A stretch of DNA of 64,000 nucleotides from positions 744,001 through 808,000 of the forward strand of contig NZ_JAKFGB010000014.1 of NCBI RefSeq assembly GCF_022267515.1, read 5' to 3'. Shown piece by piece: positions 48,402-57,592 of this stretch. Position 1 is the first letter of the stretch, and every line of letters starts with the position of its first letter. The position numbers were made by a program, and so were the translations under genes. Below the pieces are notes generated by a model. The model searched no databases and was not told where the DNA came from. It saw only the letters and a program-made list of their open reading frames with translations. This DNA is from Rubinisphaera margarita (lineage in GTDB: Bacteria > Planctomycetota > Planctomycetia > Planctomycetales > Planctomycetaceae).

Positions 48402-49907
48402 ATGCAGTCGGACTTAGCGAAATCAGCTCTCATGGAGGCATTTCAGCGGATTGCCGAATCCTCTCCCTGTCCTGCCATCATTCTCGACGTCGAAGGCCGC
48501 GTGCAGTTTTACAGTCCGGAAGTGACCCGCATCATCCGGCTGCGACGACTGCTCGAACCCGGCGCCGATTTCGAGGATCTGTTCGTCAAACGGGACCGGG
48601 AAGCGGGACGACAGTTCTTCGAGCTTTGCCTGAACCCGCAGATCGATCTGGCTGCCCAGAGACCTCTCCTTTACCGACTTCGTTCGAGCCTGGGCAAATG
48701 CCGCCGTTGCGAGCTTCATGGCCGTCGCTTCCGTGATGGCGAACAGACATTTGTCGTTTTCTACCTGCACGATCGCACTCGCGAACTGCGGCAACGGCGG
48801 AGCATTCGAGAGCTGAAGCAGATGCTTTCCAGTGTCATCGAGAATGTGAGTGGCGTTGCATTTCTGAAGAATCTTCGTGGCGAGTACCAGCTCGTCAATC
48901 GGAAGTTCGAGGAGCACTTCGATCTGAACCGCAAGGAGGTCGACGGGCGAACCGACTTCCAGATTTTCGACCCGGAGCGAGCCGAGCGGTTTCATCAAAA
49001 CGATCACAAGATCTTCGCCAATGGCGAGACCCAGCACACTCAGGAAGTCGCCGCCACCAAAGACGGTCCGCACACTTACGTCTCGGTCAAGTTTCCAGTG
49101 GTCGACCCCAGGGGACGTGTCATGGGCGTTGGGGGAATCTCGACCGATATTACCGATCAGATGCGGCAGGAACAGGAGATTCAGGCTGCGAAAGCGGTGC
49201 AGACACTTCTCTATCCCCGAGCCGCACCCGACCTCCCGGGGTACGAAGTGGCCGGAGCGGTGCGAGCGGCCGAAACGGTTTCCGGCGATTACTACGATTA
49301 CATTTCCATGGGGAATGACCGCGTCTTCGTGGCCGTGGGGGACGTGAGCGGACACGGGTTGGCGCCGGCGCTGGAGATGGTCGAAGTCCGTTCGTATCTG
49401 CGTGCGATTCTGCGGACTGAGATCCGTCTCGATACGATCATGGAATGCCTCAACGACTGTCTCGTGCCCGACCTGCGGGACTTCGGATTCGTGACCTTGT
49501 TTCTGGCCGAGCTCAACTTCCGCGAACACAGTTTCCGCTACGTCGGAGCAGGGCACCGGGCCGATTTCCTGAAGACGGATGGCCGCCAGTTGTCGCTGCC
49601 GAGCACGGGACTCATGCTCGGAATTGAACAGAATGTTCGTTACCGGTGTTCTCCAGAGATCCCGTTCGAAGCCGGCGACCAGTTGTTGCTTTCAACCGAC
49701 GGCATTTGTGAGACAGTCAGCCCGGGTGGACATGTCTTCGGTCGGGAAGGGATGATTGATTGTATCCGTGCCGCGACAGACTGTTCGGCGGAGGAAGCGA
49801 TCCACCGACTGCTGACAACGTGCCAGGATATCGTCGAATCCAGTCCGCCGGCGGACGACATGACTGCCGTTCTGATAAGACGACTGGGTGAATCAGGCTC
49901 GAATTAG
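48402..49907 (+). CDS. PAS-domain PP2C-type phosphatase (RsbU-like)
   Basis: A 501-aa signalling protein. Residues 12-120 and 150-260 look like two PAS domains (AIILDVEGRVQFYSPEVTRII; VAFLKNLRGEYQLVNRKFEEHF, followed by a PAC-like DGRTDFQIFDPERAERF). A short coiled-coil links to the SpoIIE/RsbU phosphatase domain: VSGDYYDYISM, VAVGDVSGHGLAPAL, and PPADDMTAVLIRR hold the metal-binding aspartates. Such proteins sense a small molecule or partner and dephosphorylate anti-sigma-antagonists. No cognate switch proteins are adjacent. A promoter lies about 90 bases upstream. Confidence 0.9.
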   Translation: MQSDLAKSALMEAFQRIAESSPCPAIILDVEGRVQFYSPEVTRIIRLRRLLEPGADFEDLFVKRDREAGRQFFELCLNPQIDLAAQRPLLYRLRSSLGKCRRCELHGRRFRDGEQTFVVFYLHDRTRELRQRRSIRELKQMLSSVIENVSGVAFLKNLRGEYQLVNRKFEEHFDLNRKEVDGRTDFQIFDPERAERFHQNDHKIFANGETQHTQEVAATKDGPHTYVSVKFPVVDPRGRVMGVGGISTDITDQMRQEQEIQAAKAVQTLLYPRAAPDLPGYEVAGAVRAAETVSGDYYDYISMGNDRVFVAVGDVSGHGLAPALEMVEVRSYLRAILRTEIRLDTIMECLNDCLVPDLRDFGFVTLFLAELNFREHSFRYVGAGHRADFLKTDGRQLSLPSTGLMLGIEQNVRYRCSPEIPFEAGDQLLLSTDGICETVSPGGHVFGREGMIDCIRAATDCSAEEAIHRLLTTCQDIVESSPPADDMTAVLIRRLGESGSN

Positions 49908-50324
49908 CGAAGATCGGACTCGCACGGGTAGCGGACCAGAAGCCGCTGCTGAGTCTCCACTACAATCGCTAAAACGGGTCTGGAAACTGTAATTATCCGC
50001 GTACAATCCATTCCCCCAGCCTTTCGACCCGCTTCGGTCAATCGAGGTGTGGTATATGGTCGATAGCCAATGGTAGAAGTCTGTTATTGAGCTCCCTGGT
50101 GAACGGAATCGACCGGGGTCGAGTTGCGTGAAAGACCATGGTGGGTCCGGGTCGGCTCTTGAATACGCCCCGGTACGCCGTATCATGGTTTAGACGCATT
50201 TCTGCACCGTTTCGCCTTTTTGCTGAGTAATCACTCAAGTTGCCGGTTCACTCTGCGTGCTGCTCCTCGTGTCCAAGTGAGTGAGCGCACCGCCGGTCGT
50301 TACAGCTTCGGAGAAGAGTTTCTT
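49908..50324. other. Spacer, no gene seen
   Basis: 417 bases between the phosphatase and the SDSDV-repeat gene. Frames here are short and without family likeness. GAGTAATCACTCA around 50225 is a small palindrome (TGAGTaatcACTCA) of unknown meaning. Confidence 0.45.
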
Positions 50325-51959
50325 ATGGCCAGCAAGTATATCAACATTGAAGACGCGGCCCGCCGACTCTCGATTTCGGTCGAAGAATTGAATCGCAAGC
50401 GCGAGAAGGGCGATATCCGGGCGTTTTCCGATCGCGGAACGTGGAAATTCAAGTCGGAAGACATTGAGGAACTGGCCCGCAATCTGGAGCCGGATTCCGG
50501 GTTCGACATCCCCAGTTCGGATATCATTCGCGACAACGATCTCGTGCTCGATGAGCCGACTGCTGAAGGCAGCCAGGTCATTCTCGAAGAAGACATGGGC
50601 GAGATGCCGACCGTGATCAGCAAGCAGCCGCCGAACGAACCACCGAGTTCTGACAGCGACGTCCGTCTGGTTGTCGATCCGACTCTGGAATCCGACTGGA
50701 AATCGGCCCCCGCGGCACCGAAATCAGATCGGTCGAACGAAAGTTCCCTCGGCGAAGTCAGCGACAGCGATGTCCGCTTTGTCGATGCCAGCATGAGCGA
50801 TGTGACGCCGACACCGATTCGGATGTCCGACACCAGTGATGACGTGCTGGAAGCTGACGAGTCCGACGATCGCTGGGCCGGAATCAGTGACAGCGACGTT
50901 CGCCTCGTATCCCAGGACGATTCTCAGTCCTCCGATTCCGATGTGACGCTCGAAGAAGACGAAGCCGTCCTCGAGTTGCAGGAAGATCCGGATCTCGACG
51001 CCGTGATCGGCAGTTCCGACAGCGATGTGACGCTCGTGGGAGCCGATGACGACGATCCCAACTCCAGCGACTTCCGGATGTCGGGCGTTGATCTGGATTC
51101 CGATGGTCCGGGTAGCGATCTCACGCTGGCCCCGCCCGATGAAGACAGCAATATTCGCCTCGAAGAAGCCGGCGACGACGACGATGTCTCGATTCTGAGT
51201 GACGTGATGTCCGAACCGGACAGCGGTCTCTCCTTCTCCTCCGGTGACAGTGGACTCTCTCTCGACCTGGCCCTCGACAGCGGAATTTCGCTGGGCGGCG
51301 ACGAGGATGATGACGGTCTGACCCTCGGGGCGGACAGCGGGATTTCTCTGGTCCCTGATGAAGGATCGGGGCTGACGCTGGCCGATGATCACCGCGATCG
51401 CGAAACCGGCGACGCGACGATCCCGATGATGGGTACCGTGGGCGACGACGAAGACAATGACACATCCTTCGATATGCCGCTGCTCGAAGACAGCAACGCG
51501 GAAATGGACGACGACACCACAGGCGTCGTCATGTTCGACGACGATGAGTCGGTTGAAACGATGGCCTTCGATTCCTCGGAAGTCTCAGATGAGGGCGGCT
51601 TCGACGATTTCGACGATGAAGACAGCTTCGACGAACTGAGCGACGGCGATCTCGACGTCTCCGACGATATGCTCGACGAAGATGTTCTTGAAGCCGACGA
51701 CGATGCCTTTGATGACGAGTTCGAATCGGGCGAGAGCGTTCCTGCTCTGGCCGCACCCGGGATGCGGGGCGGTGCCGCCGTCGGCGTAGCCGCTGCCGAA
51801 TGGGACATGGTCTCGTTCAGCCTCGTGCTGCTCTCAACGGCCATGATGGGAATCTGCACGCTACTGATGTTCGATCTCGTCCGCTCGATGTGGGGCTTTG
51901 CTGAGCCGAGCAGTGTGAACGGAATGATCCTCGAATCGCTGCAGGGTCTGATCAAATAA
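50325..51959 (+). CDS. Membrane-anchored HTH protein with SDSDV repeats
   Basis: A 544-aa protein. Residues 1-50 are an excisionase-like HTH (YINIEDAARRLSISVEELNRKRE, WKFKSEDIEELAR). Residues about 95-365 are very acidic and carry repeats of the form D-S-[DG]-[VIL]-[RTS]-[LF]: SDSDVRLV, SDSDVRFV, SDSDVRLV, SDSDVTLE, SDSDVTLV, then DSGLSFS, DSGLSLD, DSGISLG, DSGISLV. An Asp-rich stretch follows (DDFDDEDSFDELSDGDLD). A membrane helix (FSLVLLSTAMMGICTLLMFDLV) lies near the C terminus. GGAGAAG precedes the ATG. I know of no assigned function; the repeats look like phosphorylation or binding sites. Confidence 0.8.
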   Translation: MASKYINIEDAARRLSISVEELNRKREKGDIRAFSDRGTWKFKSEDIEELARNLEPDSGFDIPSSDIIRDNDLVLDEPTAEGSQVILEEDMGEMPTVISKQPPNEPPSSDSDVRLVVDPTLESDWKSAPAAPKSDRSNESSLGEVSDSDVRFVDASMSDVTPTPIRMSDTSDDVLEADESDDRWAGISDSDVRLVSQDDSQSSDSDVTLEEDEAVLELQEDPDLDAVIGSSDSDVTLVGADDDDPNSSDFRMSGVDLDSDGPGSDLTLAPPDEDSNIRLEEAGDDDDVSILSDVMSEPDSGLSFSSGDSGLSLDLALDSGISLGGDEDDDGLTLGADSGISLVPDEGSGLTLADDHRDRETGDATIPMMGTVGDDEDNDTSFDMPLLEDSNAEMDDDTTGVVMFDDDESVETMAFDSSEVSDEGGFDDFDDEDSFDELSDGDLDVSDDMLDEDVLEADDDAFDDEFESGESVPALAAPGMRGGAAVGVAAAEWDMVSFSLVLLSTAMMGICTLLMFDLVRSMWGFAEPSSVNGMILESLQGLIK

Positions 51960-52028
51960 GACAACCGTGAGCCACCGAGGGTCGGAAGCGATTCGCTTCT
52001 GGCTCTCACCGAGCTCGTGGAAACAGAG

Positions 52029-52064
52029 AAAGCCGCCGGGATTCAGTTCCGGGCGGCTTTTTTT
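52029..52064 (+). terminator. Terminator after the SDSDV-repeat gene
   Basis: AAAGCCGCC (52029-52037) pairs with GGCGGCTTT (52052-52060), then TTTT. It lies 69 bases after the stop codon. Confidence 0.9.
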
Positions 52065-52141
52065 ACGGGCTCGTGATCTCGACGGTTATGAAACGATGCG
52101 GAGATTCGCTCATCACCGGTTCTGCGGAAGAGCGATCTGCT

Positions 52142-52381
52142 CTAGCCAGCGCGGCGGTTGGCATCCTGCTGCTGCAGCAGCGGGACGACCTGGCCCATAA
52201 CGCGGCACATATCGGCAATGATGCCCTGTTCCAGCTCTTCGGTCGACAGTCCATCGCAGGCATTCAGACAGGCGTGGATACGCCGGACGATCTCCCGGTT
52301 CTCGGGATTGTCTTCCCCGAGAATGTCGCCTTCGTGTGTGATGATAAGCTGCTGCTGGACCTGAGCGTTCTTCGGATCCAT
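52142..52381 (-). CDS. Small hypothetical protein (79 aa)
   Basis: A short soluble, helical protein with a Gln-rich N-terminal part (AQVQQQLI), the segment ENREIVRRIHACLNACDG, and EELEQGIIADMCRVMGQVV. It has ordinary coding character and ends 78 bases from the terminator of the convergent gene. No family recognised. Confidence 0.55.
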   Translation of the reverse strand: MDPKNAQVQQQLIITHEGDILGEDNPENREIVRRIHACLNACDGLSTEELEQGIIADMCRVMGQVVPLLQQQDANRRAG

Positions 52382-52664
52382 ATGAGCGACCCCATTCCGA
52401 TAACTTGGAACTTCTGCTGAAGCAAGATCTGCCGATGAGACTGACGAGTTTCAGTCTCAAGACGTTGAGGCGATACAGATGCAGTCTGAGCAGCATCTGA
52501 AAACAGGTTCGCCATTAATAATTTCGGCAGATTTTTATCTCGGATTCAACGGATCGTACCGCGTCTATGAAGATCAGTAGAATCCCGCAAAGTTCTCGCA
52601 GAGAGATGGGCACAATGGGAAGAATGCAGGGGGATATGCTGCCCTTGGGAGAGACCAGCGTCAA

Positions 52665-55600
52665 TCACGCCGCGAATTGTTGCAGGCTCTCAGTTTCCGC
52701 GTCGGCTGGATCGTGAAGAGCGGATGACGAATCTCTACGTGCACGGGTGTGTGCTATCAGCACAAGGATGGCCGGCAGGACGATCACCGAGACGATCAGG
52801 CAACTGGCGATACCGGTAACCACGACCCGTCCCAGGCCGGCGAGACCACGATGAGCCGCGAACGCCAGTGAACCGAAGCCGACAATCGACGTCATCGAAG
52901 TCAACACCAGTGCTCGACAGGTGTTCCCGGACATCACGTAGCGACCGCGGCTTCTGCGAAAATCGTGAATCACGTGGATTCCATCGTCGATTCCGATGCC
53001 GAGCACCAAAGGCAGGGCAATCAGATTGGCGGGTGTAAAGTCGATTCCCGTCAGTGCCATCATGCCCAGCAACATGCCTGTCCCGAGAGCGGGCGGCAGC
53101 AGAGCCATCAGGCCCACGACGCATTCCCGACGTTCGACGAGCAGACTGCCGCCGACCACGGCTCCAACGAAGGCGAGCAGTAGCCGCAGTGGAGTCAACT
53201 CCGGTGCGGATTCCGAACCCATGAGTTGCCGGGCCGTCAGCAGCAGGACAGTCAACAGAAGCGCCGCCGGCCAGACGCGGACGATCGTGCGTGGGCGACT
53301 GACATCGATCATGAGGATGAGCACGATCGCCAGCACGGCGTAAACGGCGGCATTCAGGTAACTCTGTTTCAACTGGCGAGAGGCCTCAAAATTCTGAATC
53401 GGGGTGCCGGTCACGTCGGTGTCAACGGACCGCAATTCGTTGACATATTGAGCCAGTCCCGCGTCGTTCCAGACGTCGATCGACGGCCGAATCTGCAGCA
53501 GCCAGTCGCCGTCCCGACTGCGAAACCGTTCGGTGACATTCTCCAGATAGGCGTGCTGCGTTTCGATCGCATTGCGGAGTTCGAGCGCCATCCAGCGAAT
53601 TTCCGACCAGAGCGACCGAACCAGTTCCCGTTCCGCGGCTGCGAGGATCTGAATCTGCACTTCAAACGGCTGGCGGGCAAAGATCTCCAGGAAGTGGTCG
53701 ACTTCCATGCGAAGCTGCGTGTTGATGACCGTTTGCGAATTGTTCAAGGTGACAAGGATCTGTTCGAGCAGCGCCCCGACTTCAGCCGGATTGTGCGGAA
53801 GCACTGTCAGCGACGGAGCGCCGGTGGCGATCGCCGCGTCGAGAGCTTCGAGCACCGTCATTGCGTCCTCAGGGGACTGTCCCGGCAACGGGACCTTTCC
53901 GGTCAGAATGTCGAGGTCCTCCGGAGAATGGGAGGCCATCTCGATCACCTCGCCGACGGTCGACAGCTGGCGGAACTGCTCGGCATACGCCTGTGCTTCC
54001 TCTCGCGTCGGATACCAGCTGACCGCATAGAGAACGTTGGCGGTCTGTCCCCGCATCAATGCCTGTTGCGTGTGGATCGCCGGCAGATCTCGAGGCTGCA
54101 TGTTCAGCAGGTTGGAATCGTAGACGACCCGACATCTCAGTCCGTCATCGTCCCACGTCCACGCCAGTTGACAAAGAGTAAGCAGCGGCACGAGCACGCA
54201 GATCAGGGTCCGGACGGGACGGGCGGTCGTCGCATGCAACAGCCGCATGAACGGCCCTTCGACGGCCGGCCCGGAACCGGCCGGGAGCAGCCACCCTCCG
54301 GTCGACACCCCGATGTTCGTGGTCCGCACCCGAGACATCAGCACGACCATGGCCGGGAAGATCATGAACGTGGCGATGACCGCCAGGAGTACGCCGACGC
54401 CTGCGATGATCCCGAGTTCGGCGACGCCCGGGAAGTCGGTTAGTCCTGCACAGAGAAATGCGACTGCGGTCGTGAGGGCGGCGGTGACGATTCCGCGTCC
54501 CACGGTATGGCCGGCTCGCGCCAGCGATTCAGGGACCTCATTCCCAGCCTGTCGAAAATCCTGAAACGAAGACAGAAGATGAATGCCAAAGTCGATGCCG
54601 AGACCGACGAGGATGGCCACGAAAGCCATCGACAGAATATTGAGATGCCCGATCAGGACCGTGGTTGCTCCCAGCGTCCAGATCAGACTGACGCCCACGG
54701 TCAGGCAACAGACAGCCGGCAGAGCAAGCCCGCGATACCCGAAGATCAGCAGCAGAATAACGCCCGTCGAGGAGAGGAGCGTCGCCAGAGCCATGTCGTC
54801 CTGAGAGCGGACCATTTCCTCGTGCTCCAGCTGAGGAATTCCGGTTACTCCGATTTCGAGTCCGGGAAACCGCTGTCGAGCCGCGGCGACAATCTCCGAA
54901 AGTGCATTCAGCGACTCGCCATACTTCTCACTGCCGCTGCTGGCGGACGCGACCGGGACCACACTGATAATGCTGTGATCAGCAGGACAGGCGGCCGGTT
55001 CCGACGCAGCCGCCGGATCAGTCTGTCCATCCTCGGAGGTGTCGGGCCGGTAGACGATATGAGGATCGCCGACATAGCGCTGCCAGAACTCCTGATCAGC
55101 GGTGACTTTCTCAGGGAAGTATCTGTCGTAGGACTGATCAATCGATTGCAGGGATCGCTCAAGCGATCGGGCGATCCGGTCGGTCACCAGCAGGGCATGC
55201 CCGGCTCGCTCTTCTTCATCGGCGTTCAGTTCATGTCGGGTCAACCCGAGCAACTGGAGCAGCGGGGCACTGCTGGAATGGGGTTGCGCAATCAGTCGGG
55301 CCAGCTGAACCTGAGTCTGGAGCTCAATGAACTTCTCCTGGAAGTCCTGAGTCGTCTCCGCGGAAAACTGATCCTGACTGTGGACCAGGACATTCTGAAA
55401 GCGATCTTCGCGAGCAATCAGTTCCCGGCTGATCCAGTCGACGGTCTGCAACCGTGGCGATTCCGGACCTTCCAGGAGAATCAGAAGCTCGTTGGTTTCA
55501 CGAAAGCGTTCGCAGTATTCCATCCACCGTTGGTGAAAATCGGCCTTGGGGCTGATCAGGTCGGATCGGTCGGATTTGAACTCCAGACCCGTGACCGCCG

Positions 55601-55727
55601 TGATTCCACAAATGGCGGTGAAGAGGAGGCTGAGCAGAAGCATGGGCACGGGACGCGCGCAGACCGCTTCGACCAGTCGGCCGATTACGTTCAGACGATC
55701 CTTGTCCGGCGACGCTGTCTGACTCAA
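52665..55727 (-). CDS. RND/MMPL-family transporter (HpnN-like)
   Basis: A 1020-aa integral membrane protein. One N-terminal helix (PVPMLLLSLLFTAICGI) precedes a large periplasmic domain, then a block of about five helices (MALATLLSSTGVILLLIFGYRGLALP, ILSMAFVAILVGLGIDFGIHLL), a second periplasmic domain and a second block (FTPANLIALPLVLGIGIDDGIHVIHDF). The two-fold repeat with GLGIDFGIH/GIGIDDGIH motifs, whose Asp residues carry protons, is that of MMPL/HpnN-like exporters, which move lipids such as hopanoids. No hopanoid genes are adjacent, so the cargo is unknown. Confidence 0.88.
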   Translation of the reverse strand: MSQTASPDKDRLNVIGRLVEAVCARPVPMLLLSLLFTAICGITAVTGLEFKSDRSDLISPKADFHQRWMEYCERFRETNELLILLEGPESPRLQTVDWISRELIAREDRFQNVLVHSQDQFSAETTQDFQEKFIELQTQVQLARLIAQPHSSSAPLLQLLGLTRHELNADEEERAGHALLVTDRIARSLERSLQSIDQSYDRYFPEKVTADQEFWQRYVGDPHIVYRPDTSEDGQTDPAAASEPAACPADHSIISVVPVASASSGSEKYGESLNALSEIVAAARQRFPGLEIGVTGIPQLEHEEMVRSQDDMALATLLSSTGVILLLIFGYRGLALPAVCCLTVGVSLIWTLGATTVLIGHLNILSMAFVAILVGLGIDFGIHLLSSFQDFRQAGNEVPESLARAGHTVGRGIVTAALTTAVAFLCAGLTDFPGVAELGIIAGVGVLLAVIATFMIFPAMVVLMSRVRTTNIGVSTGGWLLPAGSGPAVEGPFMRLLHATTARPVRTLICVLVPLLTLCQLAWTWDDDGLRCRVVYDSNLLNMQPRDLPAIHTQQALMRGQTANVLYAVSWYPTREEAQAYAEQFRQLSTVGEVIEMASHSPEDLDILTGKVPLPGQSPEDAMTVLEALDAAIATGAPSLTVLPHNPAEVGALLEQILVTLNNSQTVINTQLRMEVDHFLEIFARQPFEVQIQILAAAERELVRSLWSEIRWMALELRNAIETQHAYLENVTERFRSRDGDWLLQIRPSIDVWNDAGLAQYVNELRSVDTDVTGTPIQNFEASRQLKQSYLNAAVYAVLAIVLILMIDVSRPRTIVRVWPAALLLTVLLLTARQLMGSESAPELTPLRLLLAFVGAVVGGSLLVERRECVVGLMALLPPALGTGMLLGMMALTGIDFTPANLIALPLVLGIGIDDGIHVIHDFRRSRGRYVMSGNTCRALVLTSMTSIVGFGSLAFAAHRGLAGLGRVVVTGIASCLIVSVIVLPAILVLIAHTRARRDSSSALHDPADAETESLQQFAA

Positions 55728-55830
55728 CGGGAGTCCCTTCCTCGGATCCTGCGAAGCTATCGACCACAGCGACTGTACTCAGCCGCTGTGGAGAACGCAG
55801 GAGAACTCGCGGCTCAGCCGCGGCCAACGT

Positions 55831-56223
55831 TTAGAAACTGCGAAAACGCATGGACGAAACGCTGAACTCGACGTCTTCGGTGTGGACGAGAGTCGCCGGT
55901 TTTGCAGCCGCCTCACTCGCCGGTAGATCGAGACGAATGGGTTTCTTGCCGAACTTCTTCGCAGGTTTAGTTTCTTCGGCGGCCAGCGTAACACTCCGGG
56001 AGGGGGTTTGGCTATCCCGATCGGACTTCGGCTCGACATGATTGATGGCCGAGACCTCTTTCCGGCGGGGAAGCAGATCGATTCCGATCCATGGAGAGCT
56101 CTGACCGCTGCTGTGCTGGAACATTGTCCGCCCGACTTCACAGCCGGTCAATGTCGCGCAGCCGATCGCCACGCACAACAGGCGGAGCGGCAGTCCAGTT
56201 TTCTGCGATGGCATCCATGCCAT
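55831..56223 (-). CDS. Small lipoprotein (130 aa)
   Basis: Signal peptide with lipobox: PLRLLCVAIGCATLTGC. The mature part is polar, with a proline- and lysine-rich middle (EETKPAKKFGKKPIRLDLPAS) and no recognised domain. Its start is ATG 56223 with GGAA nine bases upstream. It precedes the RND-type gene on the same strand by 103 bases and may be part of the same transcript. Confidence 0.65.
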   Translation of the reverse strand: MAWMPSQKTGLPLRLLCVAIGCATLTGCEVGRTMFQHSSGQSSPWIGIDLLPRRKEVSAINHVEPKSDRDSQTPSRSVTLAAEETKPAKKFGKKPIRLDLPASEAAAKPATLVHTEDVEFSVSSMRFRSF

Positions 56224-56271
56224 GAGTTCTGTTCCGTCGAGGAGGGGTGCGGGAAGGGGAGAGCATCGAAT

Positions 56272-56475
56272 CTATTCGATGTCGTTCTCGGACTGTTTGT
56301 CTTTAACCGCTTGAGATTCGTAATCGACCTCGGGTTCCCATTGGCCGGAGATGCTTCGATCCGGCATCAGGTTCGAGAAACTGGTCGGCATGCGGGACGA
56401 CGAGCAGCCCGTGCCTGCCAGCACGAGACACAATGTCAGCCAGACTGCTTTCATGCTGCGATCCATGCTGTTCAT
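56272..56475 (-). CDS. Very small lipoprotein (67 aa)
   Basis: Lipobox in AVWLTLCLVLAGTGCSSS, followed by a 43-residue polar acidic tail. In-frame ATGs at 56475, 56466 and 56454 are possible; the last puts the signal peptide at the very N terminus (60 aa). It lies 48 bases before the next lipoprotein gene, in the same direction. Confidence 0.6.
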   Translation of the reverse strand: MNSMDRSMKAVWLTLCLVLAGTGCSSSRMPTSFSNLMPDRSISGQWEPEVDYESQAVKDKQSENDIE

Positions 56476-56960
56476 GCAAAGTCTGAGGAGTCAGTTCCGG
56501 TATGCATCTCAGTCGAGCCATCCTGGCGTGATGACTGAGATCCCTGCGTCGTGCAGGTCGGTTGCAGGAGTCTGTAACAGGTATCCAAGTGCGTTTGAAG
56601 CCCGGATTCGGGCGTTCCCCGAGGGAGTGGCGTCATTTCAACATGATGCCCTGTAGGAACGTCGTCGTAAGTCATGAAATAATAGTCTGTTGCGTAGGAG
56701 TGGAAGACGGCGGTCCCGATTGGGATGCAGAATCGCAACATAGCGTCTGTCGGCTTTGCACCGATCCCCCCTGGGTTTCTTTGAAAATATTGCAAGCGCG
56801 TAAGGTATCTGCCTGTAAGGGGTTGAATCCCGTCCTACTTTTAGATTTTCCACCCTCTGTAGACCTCCCAGACTCTCAGTGGCACGTTGCCTGCTTTACA
56901 GACTGTCAACCACCTGACACACAACTCAAGCTCATAAATAGACTTCTGGAGACCACCTTA
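56476..56960. other. Divergent spacer, no gene seen
   Basis: 485 bases upstream of the pilin-like gene and of the lipoprotein gene. It is less GC-rich than its surroundings. The open frame on the plus strand from 56562 is only an upstream extension of the pilin-like gene. Confidence 0.45.
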
Positions 56961-57269
56961 ATGACGAACACTCTCAGCGCCCTCTACAACGACGAAGCCG
57001 GTTTTATCATCTCAGCCGAACTGGTTCTGGTATCCACCATCTGTGTCCTTGGCCTTGTCGTTGGGCTTTCGGAAGTGGCGTTCAACGTCAACCAGGAACT
57101 CGAAGACGTCGGAGCCGCCTTCGGCAGTGTCAACCAGGCCTACTCCTACAATGGCACTGCGGGGCAAAAGGGCGGGAACGCGGGCAGCACGTACGACGAC
57201 GAGTGGGATCACGGCGACGACAGCTGCGATGTCAGCTGCGATGTTGGACCGACCCCCGAAAGCTACTAG
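56961..57269 (+). CDS. Pilin-like single-membrane-helix protein
   Basis: A 102-aa protein that begins TNTLSALYNDEAGFIISAELVLVSTICVLGLVVGL: a short charged lead, then Gly and a long hydrophobic helix with a Glu at the sixth position (ISAEL), in the style of Flp/TadE-type pilins. The rest is polar, with Gly- and Asp-rich stretches and cysteines at the end (CDVSCDVG). GGAG lies ten bases before ATG 56961. I call it pilin-like from pattern only; there are no pilus assembly genes nearby. A terminator follows. Confidence 0.65.
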   Translation: MTNTLSALYNDEAGFIISAELVLVSTICVLGLVVGLSEVAFNVNQELEDVGAAFGSVNQAYSYNGTAGQKGGNAGSTYDDEWDHGDDSCDVSCDVGPTPESY

Positions 57270-57318
57270 GCCGCGAAGGCCATCGAGACAGAGCGAGTTC
57301 AGCCAACTTCTGCTCGCG

Positions 57319-57352
57319 AAACCTTCTTCTCCACGTCGGGGAAGAGGGTTTT
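57319..57352 (+). terminator. Terminator after the pilin-like gene
   Basis: AACCTTCTTCTCC (57319-57331) pairs with GGGGAAGAGGGTT (57337-57349), using two G-U pairs, followed by TTT. It lies in a 323-base gene-free stretch (57270-57592). Confidence 0.75.
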
Positions 57353-57592
57353 TCTCGTTTTGGGGCTCCGTCCGAAGGGGGAGCGCTTCTCTGTTCACAG
57401 TCGTCCGGTGCAGGTTCGTTGTCGAGTCCGGCTGGAGCGTCGACCGGATGCTGCCCGTTTTTTTGACTTTGGAGGCAGGCTGACTCTCGAATTTTCTCAG
57501 AGGGGATCATATAGTTCCGCGTCGGTCAGCCGGACAGGTCCGGGCCGGCGTACCTCCCTCCCGATCCAGGATACGGATCACGCGAGTCACGA

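Noticed and set aside
52665..55727. Assignment as a hopanoid transporter hpnN
   Set aside because: The fold fits HpnN-like MMPL proteins, but no hopanoid biosynthesis genes lie nearby, so the gene symbol was withheld.
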